A stretch of DNA of 64,000 nt from JABFSS01 sp964497975 (GCA_964497975.1 CAZCFO010000006.1:9304-73303); one strand, 5' to 3'. Shown: positions 25,931 to 35,011, counted from the stretch's first letter. The notes: generated from the letters alone by a model not told the origin. Translations and numbers: made by a program.

Positions 25931-27544
25931 TCACCACTTATGCCACGGCATCTCGATCTGATCGAGCGGGATGTCGTCGATGGAGCGCGCGATGCGCTTG
26001 CCGAAGATGCGGCGCAGTCGGTTGCGCAGGACGAAGCCCGTGATGCAGGCGGCAAGGGCGAGGACGCCCAGCGCGATGGGAAGAAGCGGGCTGGAGTCCT
26101 TCTGCGGGGCGATCACGATACGCGGTGCGGGGGCCGCGGGACGGACGGGCCGCGGGGACGGGCGCGCCACGGACGGCTCGGGCCGGACGACGGACGAGCG
26201 GCTGGAGGACTGGATGGTGGGCAGAATCGCGGGCTGGGGCGCGACGGCCATCGCCATTTTGCAGTCGGGGGTGCAGCCGGGGGTGCTGTCGCACTGCTCG
26301 CCGGTATCCGCGACATGATCGCCGCAGCGGGGCAGATGGCATGCCGAGCGGCAGGCGTTGGGGTCGACATCGGAATTGCGCGAACCCCAGTCGCATTCCT
26401 CTCCGGTCTGCACGGCGCCGTCGCCGCAGGTCGCCCTCTTGCAGGCGTTGGTGCACTGGTCCGTGTCGGAATCGTTGGCGTCGTCGCACTGCTCGTTCGA
26501 GTCGATGACGCCGTCCCCGCAGAAGGCCAACACGCAGTCCATCCGGCATGCGTCGCGGTCGCTGTCGGAATTCGCCCGTCCCGCGTCGCATTCCTCATCG
26601 CTGTCCGCGGTGCCGTCGCCGCAGCGATGCGTGGTGCAGTTCGTGCGGCAGGCGTCGCCTTCTGTATCCGAGTTTTTGCCGGCGTCATCGCACTGCTCGG
26701 TCCGCTGGATCACGCCGTCGCCGCAGCGGGGAAGCCTGCAGTCGTTGGTGCAGCTGTCGGCGGCGTCCGTATTGCCGTCATCGCATTCCTCCTCCTTGTG
26801 CACGATGCCGTCCCCGCAGCGGGGAGGCCTGCAGTCGTTGCCGCATTCATCGAGCGGATTGCGGTTGCCGTCGTCGCATTCCTCGCCGGTTTCCACGGCG
26901 CCGTTGCCGCACGAGGGGACCGCTGCCGCGGAGGACGCTCCGGATGCGGACGCGGTGGATGTTGAAGCGGTGGAATCAGAAGCGATGGACGAGGACGCGT
27001 CGGACGAAGCGGTAGCGGCGGCGGACGACGGGAGGGTGGACCCGCTTGCGGAGCATTCGCCGATGTACTTCTGGCGGCAGCCTCCGGTGCAGACGCCGCT
27101 GTCGTTGCAGACGGGCGCCTGGCAGTACCATCCGCATTCGGCGTTGCCGGTGAACTGGATTTCGGTCGTCAGGTTGCCGTTCTGGTCCTGGACGTACACC
27201 TCCTCGGTCTGAGGTTCGCATTCCTCGCCGATGTCGCGGCTGACGATGCTGTCGCCGCAAAAGAGCCGCTTGCAATCCATGCTGCAGTCGGTCTTGCCGT
27301 TGAACCGGCCCTTGTCGCATTCCTCCTGGTTCTCGAGAATCGCGTTCCCGCAGAAGGAGCCGTCGGTGGGGGCGACCGTCGACGAAGACGAAGTCTCGCG
27401 GATCGGACATCCCGGATAGCCGTACGGTTTGCCGACGCAGTCGACGGCCGCGACGATGGTGATCTTAAACAGCAGCGCCGCACCCAGGAAGAGCGTCAGA
27501 GCGATCACGGCCAGCAACGAAGTCCGGTGTGCGGGTTTGTTCAT
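25931..27544 (-). CDS. Membrane-anchored cysteine-repeat (DUF4215-type) surface protein
   Basis: A 537-residue protein. An N-terminal hydrophobic segment (SLLAVIALTLFLGAALLFKITIVAAV) acts as signal or anchor. Nine cysteine units of the CGDGxxxxxExCDDGNxxxxDxCxxxC type follow. They are interrupted after unit 2 by a Ser/Ala-rich linker (SSAAATASSDASSSIASDSTASTS, about 170-205). A C-terminal transmembrane helix (LLPIALGVLALAACITGFVL) and a basic cytoplasmic tail ending PWHKW close it. The even cysteine count suggests disulfides outside the cell. Such repeats are typical of Peregrinibacteria-like genomes. Ligand and role are unknown. Confidence 0.85.
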   Translation of the reverse strand: MNKPAHRTSLLAVIALTLFLGAALLFKITIVAAVDCVGKPYGYPGCPIRETSSSSTVAPTDGSFCGNAILENQEECDKGRFNGKTDCSMDCKRLFCGDSIVSRDIGEECEPQTEEVYVQDQNGNLTTEIQFTGNAECGWYCQAPVCNDSGVCTGGCRQKYIGECSASGSTLPSSAAATASSDASSSIASDSTASTSTASASGASSAAAVPSCGNGAVETGEECDDGNRNPLDECGNDCRPPRCGDGIVHKEEECDDGNTDAADSCTNDCRLPRCGDGVIQRTEQCDDAGKNSDTEGDACRTNCTTHRCGDGTADSDEECDAGRANSDSDRDACRMDCVLAFCGDGVIDSNEQCDDANDSDTDQCTNACKRATCGDGAVQTGEECDWGSRNSDVDPNACRSACHLPRCGDHVADTGEQCDSTPGCTPDCKMAMAVAPQPAILPTIQSSSRSSVVRPEPSVARPSPRPVRPAAPAPRIVIAPQKDSSPLLPIALGVLALAACITGFVLRNRLRRIFGKRIARSIDDIPLDQIEMPWHKW

Positions 27545-27555
27545 GAAATCTTCAT

Positions 27556-27564
27556 AGTATAGCA
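27556..27564 (-). promoter_or_regulatory. Extended -10 of the cysteine-repeat gene
   Basis: TGCTATACT on the minus strand ends 11 bases before the ATG; the leader would be about 4 bases. Confidence 0.5.
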
Positions 27565-27654
27565 GAAATGGCCCGTCGACGGAACTGCCTTCTTCCGGGA
27601 GGCGAGGGCATGCCGATGTCCCCGCAAATGGCTGCTGGACGGCCAGAAGGCATA

Positions 27655-27683
27655 TGTACATTCATTTTAAAATAGTATATAAT
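27655..27683 (+). promoter_or_regulatory. Promoter of the receiver-domain gene (leaderless geometry)
   Basis: -35 TGTACA, a 17-base spacer and a perfect TATAAT. The ATG at 27691 lies 7 bases after the -10. An earlier in-frame ATG (27682) overlaps the -10 and cannot be the start. Confidence 0.7.
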
Positions 27684-27690
27684 GTGTTTT

Positions 27691-28059
27691 ATGGACAAAC
27701 CCAACATCCTCATCGGTGAAGATGACCCCGTCCTGCGGAACCTCTACGAGAAGAAGTTTTCGATTGAGGGATTCACCGTCCGGTGCGCTTCCGACGGGGA
27801 GGAGATTCTGCGAATGCTCAACGAGCAGGCCCCCGGGCTTCTTCTGCTCGACATCCACATGCCGAAGGTCGACGGGTTCCAGGTGCTCAGCCAGTTCCCC
27901 AAGGAGAAGCGTCCGTTCCGCGTGATCATGCTCACCAACTTCGACCAGGCCGAGTTCAAGCTGCGCGCCCTCGAGCTGGGCGCCGACGATTACTTCGTGA
28001 AGAAGGACATGACGATGCGGACGCTGGTGGAGATGGTGAAGAGGCTTCTAAAAATCTAA
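27691..28059 (+). CDS. Stand-alone response regulator receiver (CheY-like)
   Basis: A 122-residue single REC domain with no output domain. The acidic pocket is Glu10-Asp11-Asp12 and the phospho-acceptor is Asp54 in LLLLDIHMPKVDGF. The switch Thr is 82 (IMLTNFD) and the conserved Lys is 104 (DYFVKKDM). All catalytic positions are intact. No histidine kinase is nearby, so its partner is elsewhere. It ends in a perfect stem followed by T6, part of an AACTCAC word-hairpin. Confidence 0.92.
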   Translation: MDKPNILIGEDDPVLRNLYEKKFSIEGFTVRCASDGEEILRMLNEQAPGLLLLDIHMPKVDGFQVLSQFPKEKRPFRVIMLTNFDQAEFKLRALELGADDYFVKKDMTMRTLVEMVKRLLKI

Positions 28060-28120
28060 CTCCCAACCCACAGTTTCCAACTCACAAGCTTGTGAGTTGT
28101 TTTTTGTGAATTGTGAGTTA
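28058..28120. repeat. Word-hairpin AACTCAC (copy 2), acting as terminator
   Basis: The words are AACTCCC, AACCCAC, AGTTTCC, AACTCAC. The apex AACTCACAAGCTTGTGAGTT is followed by G and T6, a canonical plus-strand terminator. The TAA stops of both convergent genes are the TAA of TAACTC at each edge of the element. Confidence 0.9.
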
Positions 28121-29398
28121 CAGCTTCAGCCACGTCAGCCACCGCCACAGCCACCGGAACCGCGGGGGGCGCGAGAGCGGGGTGCTGATGAGAATGTCGT
28201 CGCGCAGGGACTCGCGCAGCTTGCGGATGGCGCCGTACGAGCGGCCGTCGAGGAGCACGTTCACCTCCCCCATCTCGTCCAGGGAGGACGTCATCAGGTT
28301 GGCGGAGCCGATGAAGGCGCGCTCGCGGTCCACGAGGAGGATTTTCGCGTGCATCACGCGGGGGTACATGAAGACCGAAATCCGCTTGGCGATCCCTTTC
28401 GTGAGAAGTTCCGAAATGGACTGCATGTTGGCGTAATGATGAAAATCCTTCTGTTTGGAGAGGATGATCACGAGACGGACGCCCTCCCGGCTGCGGCGGA
28501 TCAGGAGCTCCAGAATGGCGGGATCCGAGAAGTAGCAATGCTCGACGACAATCGACCGGCGCGCCGACTCCAGCAGGGCGGTGACGGCCGGACGGATGTC
28601 CTTGTGATGCCCGGTGTTCATGACAAGACGGGCTTCCGCCGTCTCGCCCGGAAGCTCCCCGTCGGACAGGTAGTGCTCGACGAACGGGCGGCCGTGGAGC
28701 TCCACCAGATAGTCGTGCCACTGGTCGTGGTATTCCTGCGCGATGTTCATGCCCGTGAGCAGGAAAATCCGGTCATCGATGATGTACACCTTGGCATGGT
28801 CGTTGTGCGTCTCGTAGTGCACGCGGATGTTGGGGTGGCTCCAGAACCGCTTCCACACGGGATCGTCCTCGCGTTTCGTGCCGATGAAATCCTTGTGCAG
28901 TTCGAACACGTCCCCCACCGCCTCTTTGCTCACCACCACGCTGACGCCGCGGTCGGCCACCTCGGTGATCACCTCCGCCATCTCGCGGCCCAGCGCGTCA
29001 TCCTTCCAGATGAACATCTGGATCACCACCGTGTGGCGCGCGCGCCGGATGAGTTTTTTAATGCGCGGAAACGCCTCGCGGTCGATCCACAGCCGCGCAG
29101 CGGGAAGCGCGCCTAGGCCCGCGATGGAGGGAATGCTCCGCAGCATCACCTCGACACGCAGCCGGTAGAACAGCCGCCAGCCGTGTACCCGACGCTGCCC
29201 GCGTTTCCCGAAGACGTACTGCATGCCTCCCCGGAACGTGGACCGCAGCGCGCGGCGATTGAGGAAAGCGCGGATGTTCACGTAGGGATACAGCAGAAAG
29301 CAGGTGAGCACGCAAAACGCCGCAACGAGCAACAGCAACACATCCCATCCCAGCCCCGCAAGGGGTCCCGCCATGTGTAGAGAAAGGACGCTGAACAT
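28118..29398 (-). CDS. Phospholipase D / cardiolipin synthase-like protein
   Basis: A 426-residue membrane-associated protein. An N-terminal hydrophobic segment (WDVLLLLVAAFCVLTCFLLYPYV) is followed by two PLD domains. The first catalytic motif is HAKVYIIDDRIFLLTGMNI and the second is HAKILLVDRERAFIGSANL, each with HxK(x4)D. This fits cardiolipin synthase (ClsA/B-like) joining two phosphatidylglycerols, although other phosphatidyl transfers are possible. A start at 29374 (MAGPLAG) is an alternative. It is divergent from the VirD4-like ATPase, and the two promoters overlap. Confidence 0.88.
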   Translation of the reverse strand: MFSVLSLHMAGPLAGLGWDVLLLLVAAFCVLTCFLLYPYVNIRAFLNRRALRSTFRGGMQYVFGKRGQRRVHGWRLFYRLRVEVMLRSIPSIAGLGALPAARLWIDREAFPRIKKLIRRARHTVVIQMFIWKDDALGREMAEVITEVADRGVSVVVSKEAVGDVFELHKDFIGTKREDDPVWKRFWSHPNIRVHYETHNDHAKVYIIDDRIFLLTGMNIAQEYHDQWHDYLVELHGRPFVEHYLSDGELPGETAEARLVMNTGHHKDIRPAVTALLESARRSIVVEHCYFSDPAILELLIRRSREGVRLVIILSKQKDFHHYANMQSISELLTKGIAKRISVFMYPRVMHAKILLVDRERAFIGSANLMTSSLDEMGEVNVLLDGRSYGAIRKLRESLRDDILISTPLSRPPRFRWLWRWLTWLKL

Positions 29399-29400
29399 GC

Positions 29401-29406
29401 TATAAT
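29401..29406 (+). promoter_or_regulatory. -10 box of the VirD4-like ATPase gene
   Basis: TATAAT gives a leader of about 31 bases to the ATG at 29444. On the other strand TAGCAT (29405-29410) lies 6 bases before the ATG of the PLD gene, so the two promoters overlap. Confidence 0.5.
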
Positions 29407-29443
29407 GCTAGGATACTCTGGCATCCGGACGCCAACCCATCTT

Positions 29444-31930
29444 ATGCTCCCGTTTCTCCAGGCCGTCGGCATACTCGCGCTCCTCGCCGGAGCCGTCTTT
29501 GCCGCGCTGGCCGCGCTCCGGTACCGGGAGGACCGCAGACGCGAACGCGACCTGGTGTTCCTCCAGATTCTGATGCCGAAGAAGGAAAGCAAGGAGGACA
29601 AGGAAACCGAGTCCGAACAGTTTTCGTCGGGAAAGGATTTCCGCGAGGTGCTCGGCATCATGGATCACCTCTTCCAGTCGCTGCACGCCATCTACAACCC
29701 GAAGGCCGACCGTCTGATCAGGGGGCAGCCTTTCCTGTCGGTGGAATACGCCGCGCTTGCGGGCGAAATCCTCTTTTTCGTCGTCTGCCCCCGTTCCATC
29801 GCGCACCTGCTGGAGAAGCAGATCACGTCGTTCTATCCCGACGCCATCATCGATGAGGTTGAGGATTACGACATCTTCACCGAGAAATCCGTGACGGCGG
29901 CGACCCTGCTCGTCCCCTCCCACCACTGGACCTCCTCGTTCAAAACCTACCAGCAGCTCAAGAGCGATCCGCTCAACACGATCACGAACGCCTTTTCGAA
30001 GCTCAAAAACGACGAGGGCGCGGCCGTCCAGTTCGTGCTGCGGCCGGTCAAACAGGGCTGGCAGCGCAAAATGCAGGAAGCCTCCAAGCGGCTCATCAAT
30101 CCCAAAAAGAGCCGCGGCCGCGCGTGGTGGAACCCGCTCACGTGGATCAGCGCGGTCTTCGACATGTTCACGGGTTCCGATACCCCGCTGGATCTCAAGG
30201 AGGAGCAGGCGTCCGGCGAGCGCGTCTCGCAGATGACCGAGGAGTACAGCAAGTCCCTCGACGAGAAGGCGGCGAATCCCGGCTTCACGTGCACGCTGCG
30301 CCTGGTGACGTCCGCGCAGAACCCGACGCAGGCGCATCACCTGCTCGACGGCATCGTCGCCGCGTTCAGCCAGTTCGGCAGCATCCAGGGCAACTCGTTC
30401 CACCGCCCGCATCTGATCAATCAGCAGGGTATCGTCGCGTCCTTCATCCGCCGGTCCCCGTACCGGTCGGCGATGCAGGCGATGCGGTTCCACAAGATTC
30501 TCCTGGGCACGGCCGAGCTCACGAGTTTCTTCCACTTCCCGAGCATCAAGTACAACAAGATGGAGACGATCAAGTGGCAGAACTTCAAAGTCGCACCCGC
30601 CCCCAAAAACATTCCGGACGACGGCCTCTATCTGGGCAACAACGTGTTCCGCGGCGAGAAGAAGAAAGTCTATATCAAGAACGACGACCGTTTCCGGCAC
30701 TTCTACATCATCGGACAGACGGGTACCGGTAAATCGTCCTTCATCGTCAACATGGCGCGCCAGGACTTCCACGCCGGGCGCGGCCTCGCGATCATCGACC
30801 CGCACGGCTCGCTGATCGAGGACGTGCTGCCGTACATCCCCCGCTCCCGCGCCGACGACGTCATCTACTTCAACCCCGCCGATACCGAGCGCCCGATGGG
30901 CCTCAACCTGCTCGAAGGCAAGACACCCGAGGAGCGCGACCTCATCGCGCTCGACGCCATGAACATGATGGTGAAAATGTTCGGCGAGGAGATCTTCGGC
31001 CCCCGCATCCAGGACTACTTCCGCAACGGTTGCCTCACGCTCATGGAAGACGAGGAGGAGGGCGGCGCGATCACCGATCTCGTGCGTCTCTTCACGGATG
31101 ACGAATGGGGCAAGTACAAGGTGTCGAAGGTGAAGAACCCCATCGTCCGCTCCTTCTGGGAGAAGCAGATGGCGAGCACGGGCCAGCGCGAGAAGCAGGA
31201 AATGATCCCCTACTTCGCCGCGAAGTTCGGCCAGTTCACCACCAACACGCTCATCCGCAACATCGTCGGCCAGACCAAGAGCGCCTTCGACATGTCGCAG
31301 GTGATGAACACCGGGAAGATCCTGCTGATGAACCTCTCCAAGGGTCTCATCGGCGACATCAACTCGACCCTGCTGGGCTTGATGGTCGTGAACAAGATCC
31401 AGGTCGCCGCCATGCGCCGGCAGCGCGAATCGAAGGAGGCGCGCCGCGACTTCTTCCTGTACATCGACGAATTCCAGAACTTCGTGACGCCTTCCATCGA
31501 ATCCATCCTGTCCGAGGCCCGCAAATACCGGCTCGGCCTCATCCTCGCCCACCAGTACATCGACCAGCTGGAGAAGGACAGCAAGCTGAGCGGCGCCGTG
31601 AGCCTGAAGGGCGCCATTTTCGGCAACGTCGGTTCGATGATGTTCTACAAGATCGGCCCCCAGGACGCCGAAGTCGCCGCCAAGGAAATGGCGCCGGTCT
31701 TCAGCGAGCAGGACCTTGTGAACATGGACGCCTTCAAGGGCGGCATGAAGCTCTGCATCGACGGACAGCCGTCGCGCCCGTTCTCGATCGAAGTGCCCCG
31801 CCACTGGCTCGACAAATCCTACGTGCCCGACAAGCAGGCCGGCGAGGCCTTCAAGCAGCTAAGCCGTCTGAAGTACGGACGCGCGAAGGAATTTGTCGAC
31901 AGGGAGATCATCCGGCGCATTGGGGCGTAA
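29444..31930 (+). CDS. VirD4/TraD-like type IV secretion coupling ATPase
   Basis: An 828-residue P-loop ATPase. An N-terminal hydrophobic segment (LPFLQAVGILALLAGAVFAAL) is followed by a long CPR-type N-domain. The ATPase core has Walker A GQTGTGKS at about 424-431, IIDPHG, and Walker B FLYIDEFQNF with Asp675. A sensor region is ARKYRLGLILAHQYIDQL. It resembles DUF87/TraM-recognition coupling proteins that move DNA or protein. No other type IV secretion genes are adjacent, so the partner machinery is not visible. The ATG at 29444 is preferred because the earlier ATG lies inside the -10. Confidence 0.85.
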   Translation: MLPFLQAVGILALLAGAVFAALAALRYREDRRRERDLVFLQILMPKKESKEDKETESEQFSSGKDFREVLGIMDHLFQSLHAIYNPKADRLIRGQPFLSVEYAALAGEILFFVVCPRSIAHLLEKQITSFYPDAIIDEVEDYDIFTEKSVTAATLLVPSHHWTSSFKTYQQLKSDPLNTITNAFSKLKNDEGAAVQFVLRPVKQGWQRKMQEASKRLINPKKSRGRAWWNPLTWISAVFDMFTGSDTPLDLKEEQASGERVSQMTEEYSKSLDEKAANPGFTCTLRLVTSAQNPTQAHHLLDGIVAAFSQFGSIQGNSFHRPHLINQQGIVASFIRRSPYRSAMQAMRFHKILLGTAELTSFFHFPSIKYNKMETIKWQNFKVAPAPKNIPDDGLYLGNNVFRGEKKKVYIKNDDRFRHFYIIGQTGTGKSSFIVNMARQDFHAGRGLAIIDPHGSLIEDVLPYIPRSRADDVIYFNPADTERPMGLNLLEGKTPEERDLIALDAMNMMVKMFGEEIFGPRIQDYFRNGCLTLMEDEEEGGAITDLVRLFTDDEWGKYKVSKVKNPIVRSFWEKQMASTGQREKQEMIPYFAAKFGQFTTNTLIRNIVGQTKSAFDMSQVMNTGKILLMNLSKGLIGDINSTLLGLMVVNKIQVAAMRRQRESKEARRDFFLYIDEFQNFVTPSIESILSEARKYRLGLILAHQYIDQLEKDSKLSGAVSLKGAIFGNVGSMMFYKIGPQDAEVAAKEMAPVFSEQDLVNMDAFKGGMKLCIDGQPSRPFSIEVPRHWLDKSYVPDKQAGEAFKQLSRLKYGRAKEFVDREIIRRIGA

Positions 31931-31933
31931 TTC

Positions 31934-32869
31934 CTACCCTACGAACTGCCAATCCGTCCCGAAGCGTTTTGACCAGTCTTTGCGCAGGCGTCGCACCTGC
32001 TGCATTCCTGCGATGAGGACTGTTTTGAATCCGGGGTGGACAGCCGCGCCGTTTCCTCGCACCAGATTCTCCCGGAGATCGTGGCAGTCCTGCAAATCCT
32101 TGCCGCATATTTCCGGCACGCAATCGATGATGATGGCTGCGCCAGGACGGAAACGGAACTGCAACCGGCGCACGGACTCGTAGAAATCGTACTTATTCAT
32201 CTTCTGCAAAGGACCGCACGAATCATATATGACGTCCTTTTCATCGACCGTCGAATCCTTCGTGAAAGGACCGATGGTCTGACGGTCCACGAGGGGATTT
32301 TCCGTTTCCTGAAAAAAGACAGGCTGCGGGAGCCGCGCATCGACGTCCATCAGCAACGAGGGCGGATAGACTTCCCGGACGTTCGCAAGCTCGTCCGCCA
32401 GGGCGTCGTCGTCGGAAGACCGCCGCCATGATCGATCGCGGGCCAGCATATCTGCCTGCGCTTTCAATTCGTGATACGGCAGCAACGGAGAATGGAACGG
32501 ATCAATGGGAGAAAAAGCGCGCGTTTCGATATGGACATCCGGGAGGATGTTCCTGGCCTGCGCGCATTCCAAGCCGCAGCCGGCGCCGAGGAAGAGCATT
32601 CGAGTCCGGTGCCGGGATTCCAGGAACAGCTCCTGCAGGACATGCTGCGCCTGATCACTGAGTTCCCGGCTGTTCGTCTGCGCGATGCCGCCGCAAAAGG
32701 ACTCGGGCGTATCGATGTGGCAATACGCATCCTGCTGCGATCCGAGGGTTCTGCGCAGGTCTTCCCGCAGGTAGGTGATTAAGGGGATCCCCTCCTCGTC
32801 GGTTGTGCGTTCGGCACGACGGACGGAACGGATGTAGGACGACTGGGATTCATGGGCGAGGCGGCGCAT
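31934..32869 (-). CDS. Methyltransferase-like protein of unknown substrate
   Basis: A 311-residue soluble protein. RMLFLGAGCGLECAQARNILPDVHIETRAFSPID resembles the SAM-binding motif I region of class I methyltransferases. DVIYDSCGPLQKMNKYDFYESVRRLQFRFRPGAAIIIDCV resembles the motif IV to post-motif stretch. No substrate domain is recognised. It is the last gene of a three-gene set (SLH-sortase, HECGH protein, this gene), with only 2 bases between it and the preceding gene. It meets the VirD4-like gene stop-to-stop. Confidence 0.7.
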   Translation of the reverse strand: MRRLAHESQSSYIRSVRRAERTTDEEGIPLITYLREDLRRTLGSQQDAYCHIDTPESFCGGIAQTNSRELSDQAQHVLQELFLESRHRTRMLFLGAGCGLECAQARNILPDVHIETRAFSPIDPFHSPLLPYHELKAQADMLARDRSWRRSSDDDALADELANVREVYPPSLLMDVDARLPQPVFFQETENPLVDRQTIGPFTKDSTVDEKDVIYDSCGPLQKMNKYDFYESVRRLQFRFRPGAAIIIDCVPEICGKDLQDCHDLRENLVRGNGAAVHPGFKTVLIAGMQQVRRLRKDWSKRFGTDWQFVG

Positions 32870-32871
32870 GA

Positions 32872-33645
32872 TCAGATCAGGGAATTTTTTTTCATGAACT
32901 CCGCGGCGAACGTATCCGCTGCACGTTCCATGCGCGTGTTCTTGTACGCGCGCTCCTGCAACTCCAGTACCTTTTCCTTTTCCCCTGCGTCGATGAGCCT
33001 CTGCACATCGGGAGGAATGTTCAGGCCACGCACAAGATCGGGCAGGGGAACAAAGCCGGCGTACATCCGGAGCTCTCCCGGCAAGAGATTGGGAATGGGC
33101 AATTGTCGCATTTCTTCAGACCCTTCCCATTCCCATTCGTTTGTCGCTTCAAAAGGATCACGAAGGCTGCCATCGGGTGCTTGCAAATACCGGAGGACGA
33201 AATCGTCCGCATGCCCGCATTCGTGGAGGAAGATGAACAAGCGCAGATGATTGGGTGTAAGAGATTCATAGGGAATCTCCAGAAGCTCAGCCACAAGGCG
33301 CGCAGAGACCTCACGCGTACGCTTGAGATTGGAAAAATATTCGTCGTTGCCGGTGCCGTACGTCACCTGAGCGCGGTCACGTTTGCCTTTTTCCGGACGA
33401 TTGAAGTTGCCCGGAGAAAATACCGAGGCCTCGTTGCGGGGGATGCGGACAAGATCCACGATGGAAAGATGCGGGTGCTGACCGAGAACATCCATCCACA
33501 GCTTCGTCATCTGACGATCCTGTTCCTCACTGGCAGCTTCGGCGTGAACGACATCCTCCGTCGACCGGTCCGTGCGCCACGCTGCCGAAAGAGGCCCCGG
33601 TTTCTCCGGAGCACCATCCGATGAGGGAAGCTCGGGGGGACGCAT
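32872..33645 (-). CDS. Putative zinc metalloprotease-like protein (HECGH)
   Basis: A 257-residue protein. HECGH (141-145, in RLFIFLHECGHADDFVLRYL) matches the HExxH zinc site of metallopeptidases. ERAADTFAAEFMKKN near the C-terminus could supply the third ligand Glu. No signal peptide is seen. The start MRPPELPSSDG is chosen: upstream codons are Arg/Ser-rich and antisense to the sortase end. It lies 7 bases after the sortase gene and 2 bases before the methyltransferase-like gene, so co-translation is likely. The substrate is unknown. Confidence 0.7.
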   Translation of the reverse strand: MRPPELPSSDGAPEKPGPLSAAWRTDRSTEDVVHAEAASEEQDRQMTKLWMDVLGQHPHLSIVDLVRIPRNEASVFSPGNFNRPEKGKRDRAQVTYGTGNDEYFSNLKRTREVSARLVAELLEIPYESLTPNHLRLFIFLHECGHADDFVLRYLQAPDGSLRDPFEATNEWEWEGSEEMRQLPIPNLLPGELRMYAGFVPLPDLVRGLNIPPDVQRLIDAGEKEKVLELQERAYKNTRMERAADTFAAEFMKKNSLI

Positions 33646-33652
33646 GAGATGA

Positions 33653-34873
33653 TTAACGGAACGCCACCGTCTCCACCGGGACAGCCCGGACGATGAGACG
33701 CTGCTTCGTCGAGTTCGGCGGCCAGCACGTGTAGAGGATGAGCTCTTCGCCTTCGCCGCGGAACGGGCTGGCGTCGTTGGGGGCGATGGTCTCCTGGCCC
33801 GTGACGGAGTAGGCATACAGCTGGCCGTTGTACGTGACGTACACGCGGTCGCCGGTCTTGAGCTTGTTCACCTGGCGGAAGATCTTCGTGAACTTGGAGA
33901 CGTCCCACGAGTAGCCGCTGCTATGGCCGTAGATCATCACCTTGCCGCCGCGGCCGGGATAACTGAACAGATGACCGACGCCCTGGCTGAGCGGCGCGAG
34001 GAGCCCCTGGCTGCTCATGGAGTCCTCGGGGTGTGTCACGAGCAGGTTCTGGATGCCGAGCGACGGGATGCTGACGGCGAAGTTGGCATTGGAGGCGAAC
34101 TGCTGGATCTCGTCGGGATTGCTGGTCGGGCGGGCGACAATCACGGGAGCGGTGTCCTGCGTGGCGGGCTCGTAGACCTGCTGCTGGGCGACCGCACCGC
34201 CGGCGGAAACGGCGGAACCCGGCTCCGGAGCGGGAGCCTCCGCGACCGGCTGGGGGTTCGGGAAGGAGGCAAGATTGTCGCGGGTGACGATCGCCGCGCG
34301 GTAGAGCATGTCGTAGAACTGGCCGCGGGTGACGGGCTCGCCGACAGCCATCGCATGCGGGCGGGCGATGACGTTGAGGCGGATGGCGGCGCGGATCAGC
34401 GGAGCAAACCACTCGCGGTCCTGCGCGGCGGGCTCGCCGGGCTTGCGGTACGCGCGCATCACCATGACCACGGCTTCTTCGGCGGGAACGGTGCCCTGCG
34501 GGCGCAGCGTGCGGTCGGGAAAGCCCGTGGAAATCGCGCCCTCAAACGCCGCCTCGGCGTACGGCGACAGCCAGTTGGTCCGGGGAACGTCGGTATAGAG
34601 CGGCAGCGAGGAGCGGTGATCGCGGTACCACGTGACGCGCTTCCACGTGCGCTCCTGCGAATCGAGGAGCACGCGGAGCGCTTCGGCGCGGGTGATCATG
34701 TCGTTGGCGTCGGTCGGTTCCGCGGACGGGATCAGTCCGCCGGTAGCCAGATACCGGTACGCGTCGGCATACACGGCAGGCGGCTGGGACTCCTGCGCAT
34801 GAACCGCCTGGATCGGAAAAACCGTGCAGAGAAGCGAAAGGAGCAGGCCGGCGCTGAAGAGTCGGGTCCGCAT
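33653..34873 (-). CDS. Sortase fused to N-terminal SLH domains
   Basis: A 406-residue exported protein. The signal peptide is MRTRLFSAGLLLSLLCTVFPIQAVHA. Three SLH-like repeats follow (about 35-210: AYRYLATGGLIP, AAFEGAISTGFPDRTLRPQGTVPAEEAVVM, LNVIARPHAMAVGEPVTRGQFYDML), then an Ala/Pro linker and a sortase domain (about 255-406). The catalytic triad is visible: His317 (YGHSS), Cys383 (LYTCWPP), Arg392 (KQRLIV). Sortases join surface proteins to the wall; a wall-binding SLH fusion is unusual. It heads a three-gene set and has a strong promoter. Confidence 0.88.
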   Translation of the reverse strand: MRTRLFSAGLLLSLLCTVFPIQAVHAQESQPPAVYADAYRYLATGGLIPSAEPTDANDMITRAEALRVLLDSQERTWKRVTWYRDHRSSLPLYTDVPRTNWLSPYAEAAFEGAISTGFPDRTLRPQGTVPAEEAVVMVMRAYRKPGEPAAQDREWFAPLIRAAIRLNVIARPHAMAVGEPVTRGQFYDMLYRAAIVTRDNLASFPNPQPVAEAPAPEPGSAVSAGGAVAQQQVYEPATQDTAPVIVARPTSNPDEIQQFASNANFAVSIPSLGIQNLLVTHPEDSMSSQGLLAPLSQGVGHLFSYPGRGGKVMIYGHSSGYSWDVSKFTKIFRQVNKLKTGDRVYVTYNGQLYAYSVTGQETIAPNDASPFRGEGEELILYTCWPPNSTKQRLIVRAVPVETVAFR

Positions 34874-34884
34874 GAAGGGTTGGT

Positions 34885-34913
34885 ATTTTAAGAATAAAAT
34901 GCATTTTTGTCAA
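34885..34913 (-). promoter_or_regulatory. Promoter of the sortase gene set
   Basis: Perfect -35 TTGACA, a 17-base spacer and -10 TAAAAT. The ATG follows 11 bases later, so the leader is about 4-5 bases. Confidence 0.8.
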
Positions 34914-34996
34914 TATCATTCCTCTAGGCTCATTCTAGCCAAATACGCCCCGTTGGAGCCTCAGAAATGCCATATCCAGGCACCCCTCCCACCCTC

Positions 34997-35002
34997 TATG
35001 AT
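34997..35002 (+). promoter_or_regulatory. -10 box of ychF
   Basis: TATGAT ends 9 bases before the ychF ATG, which predicts a 2-3 base leader. Confidence 0.45.
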
Positions 35003-35011
35003 AGGCCGCGT

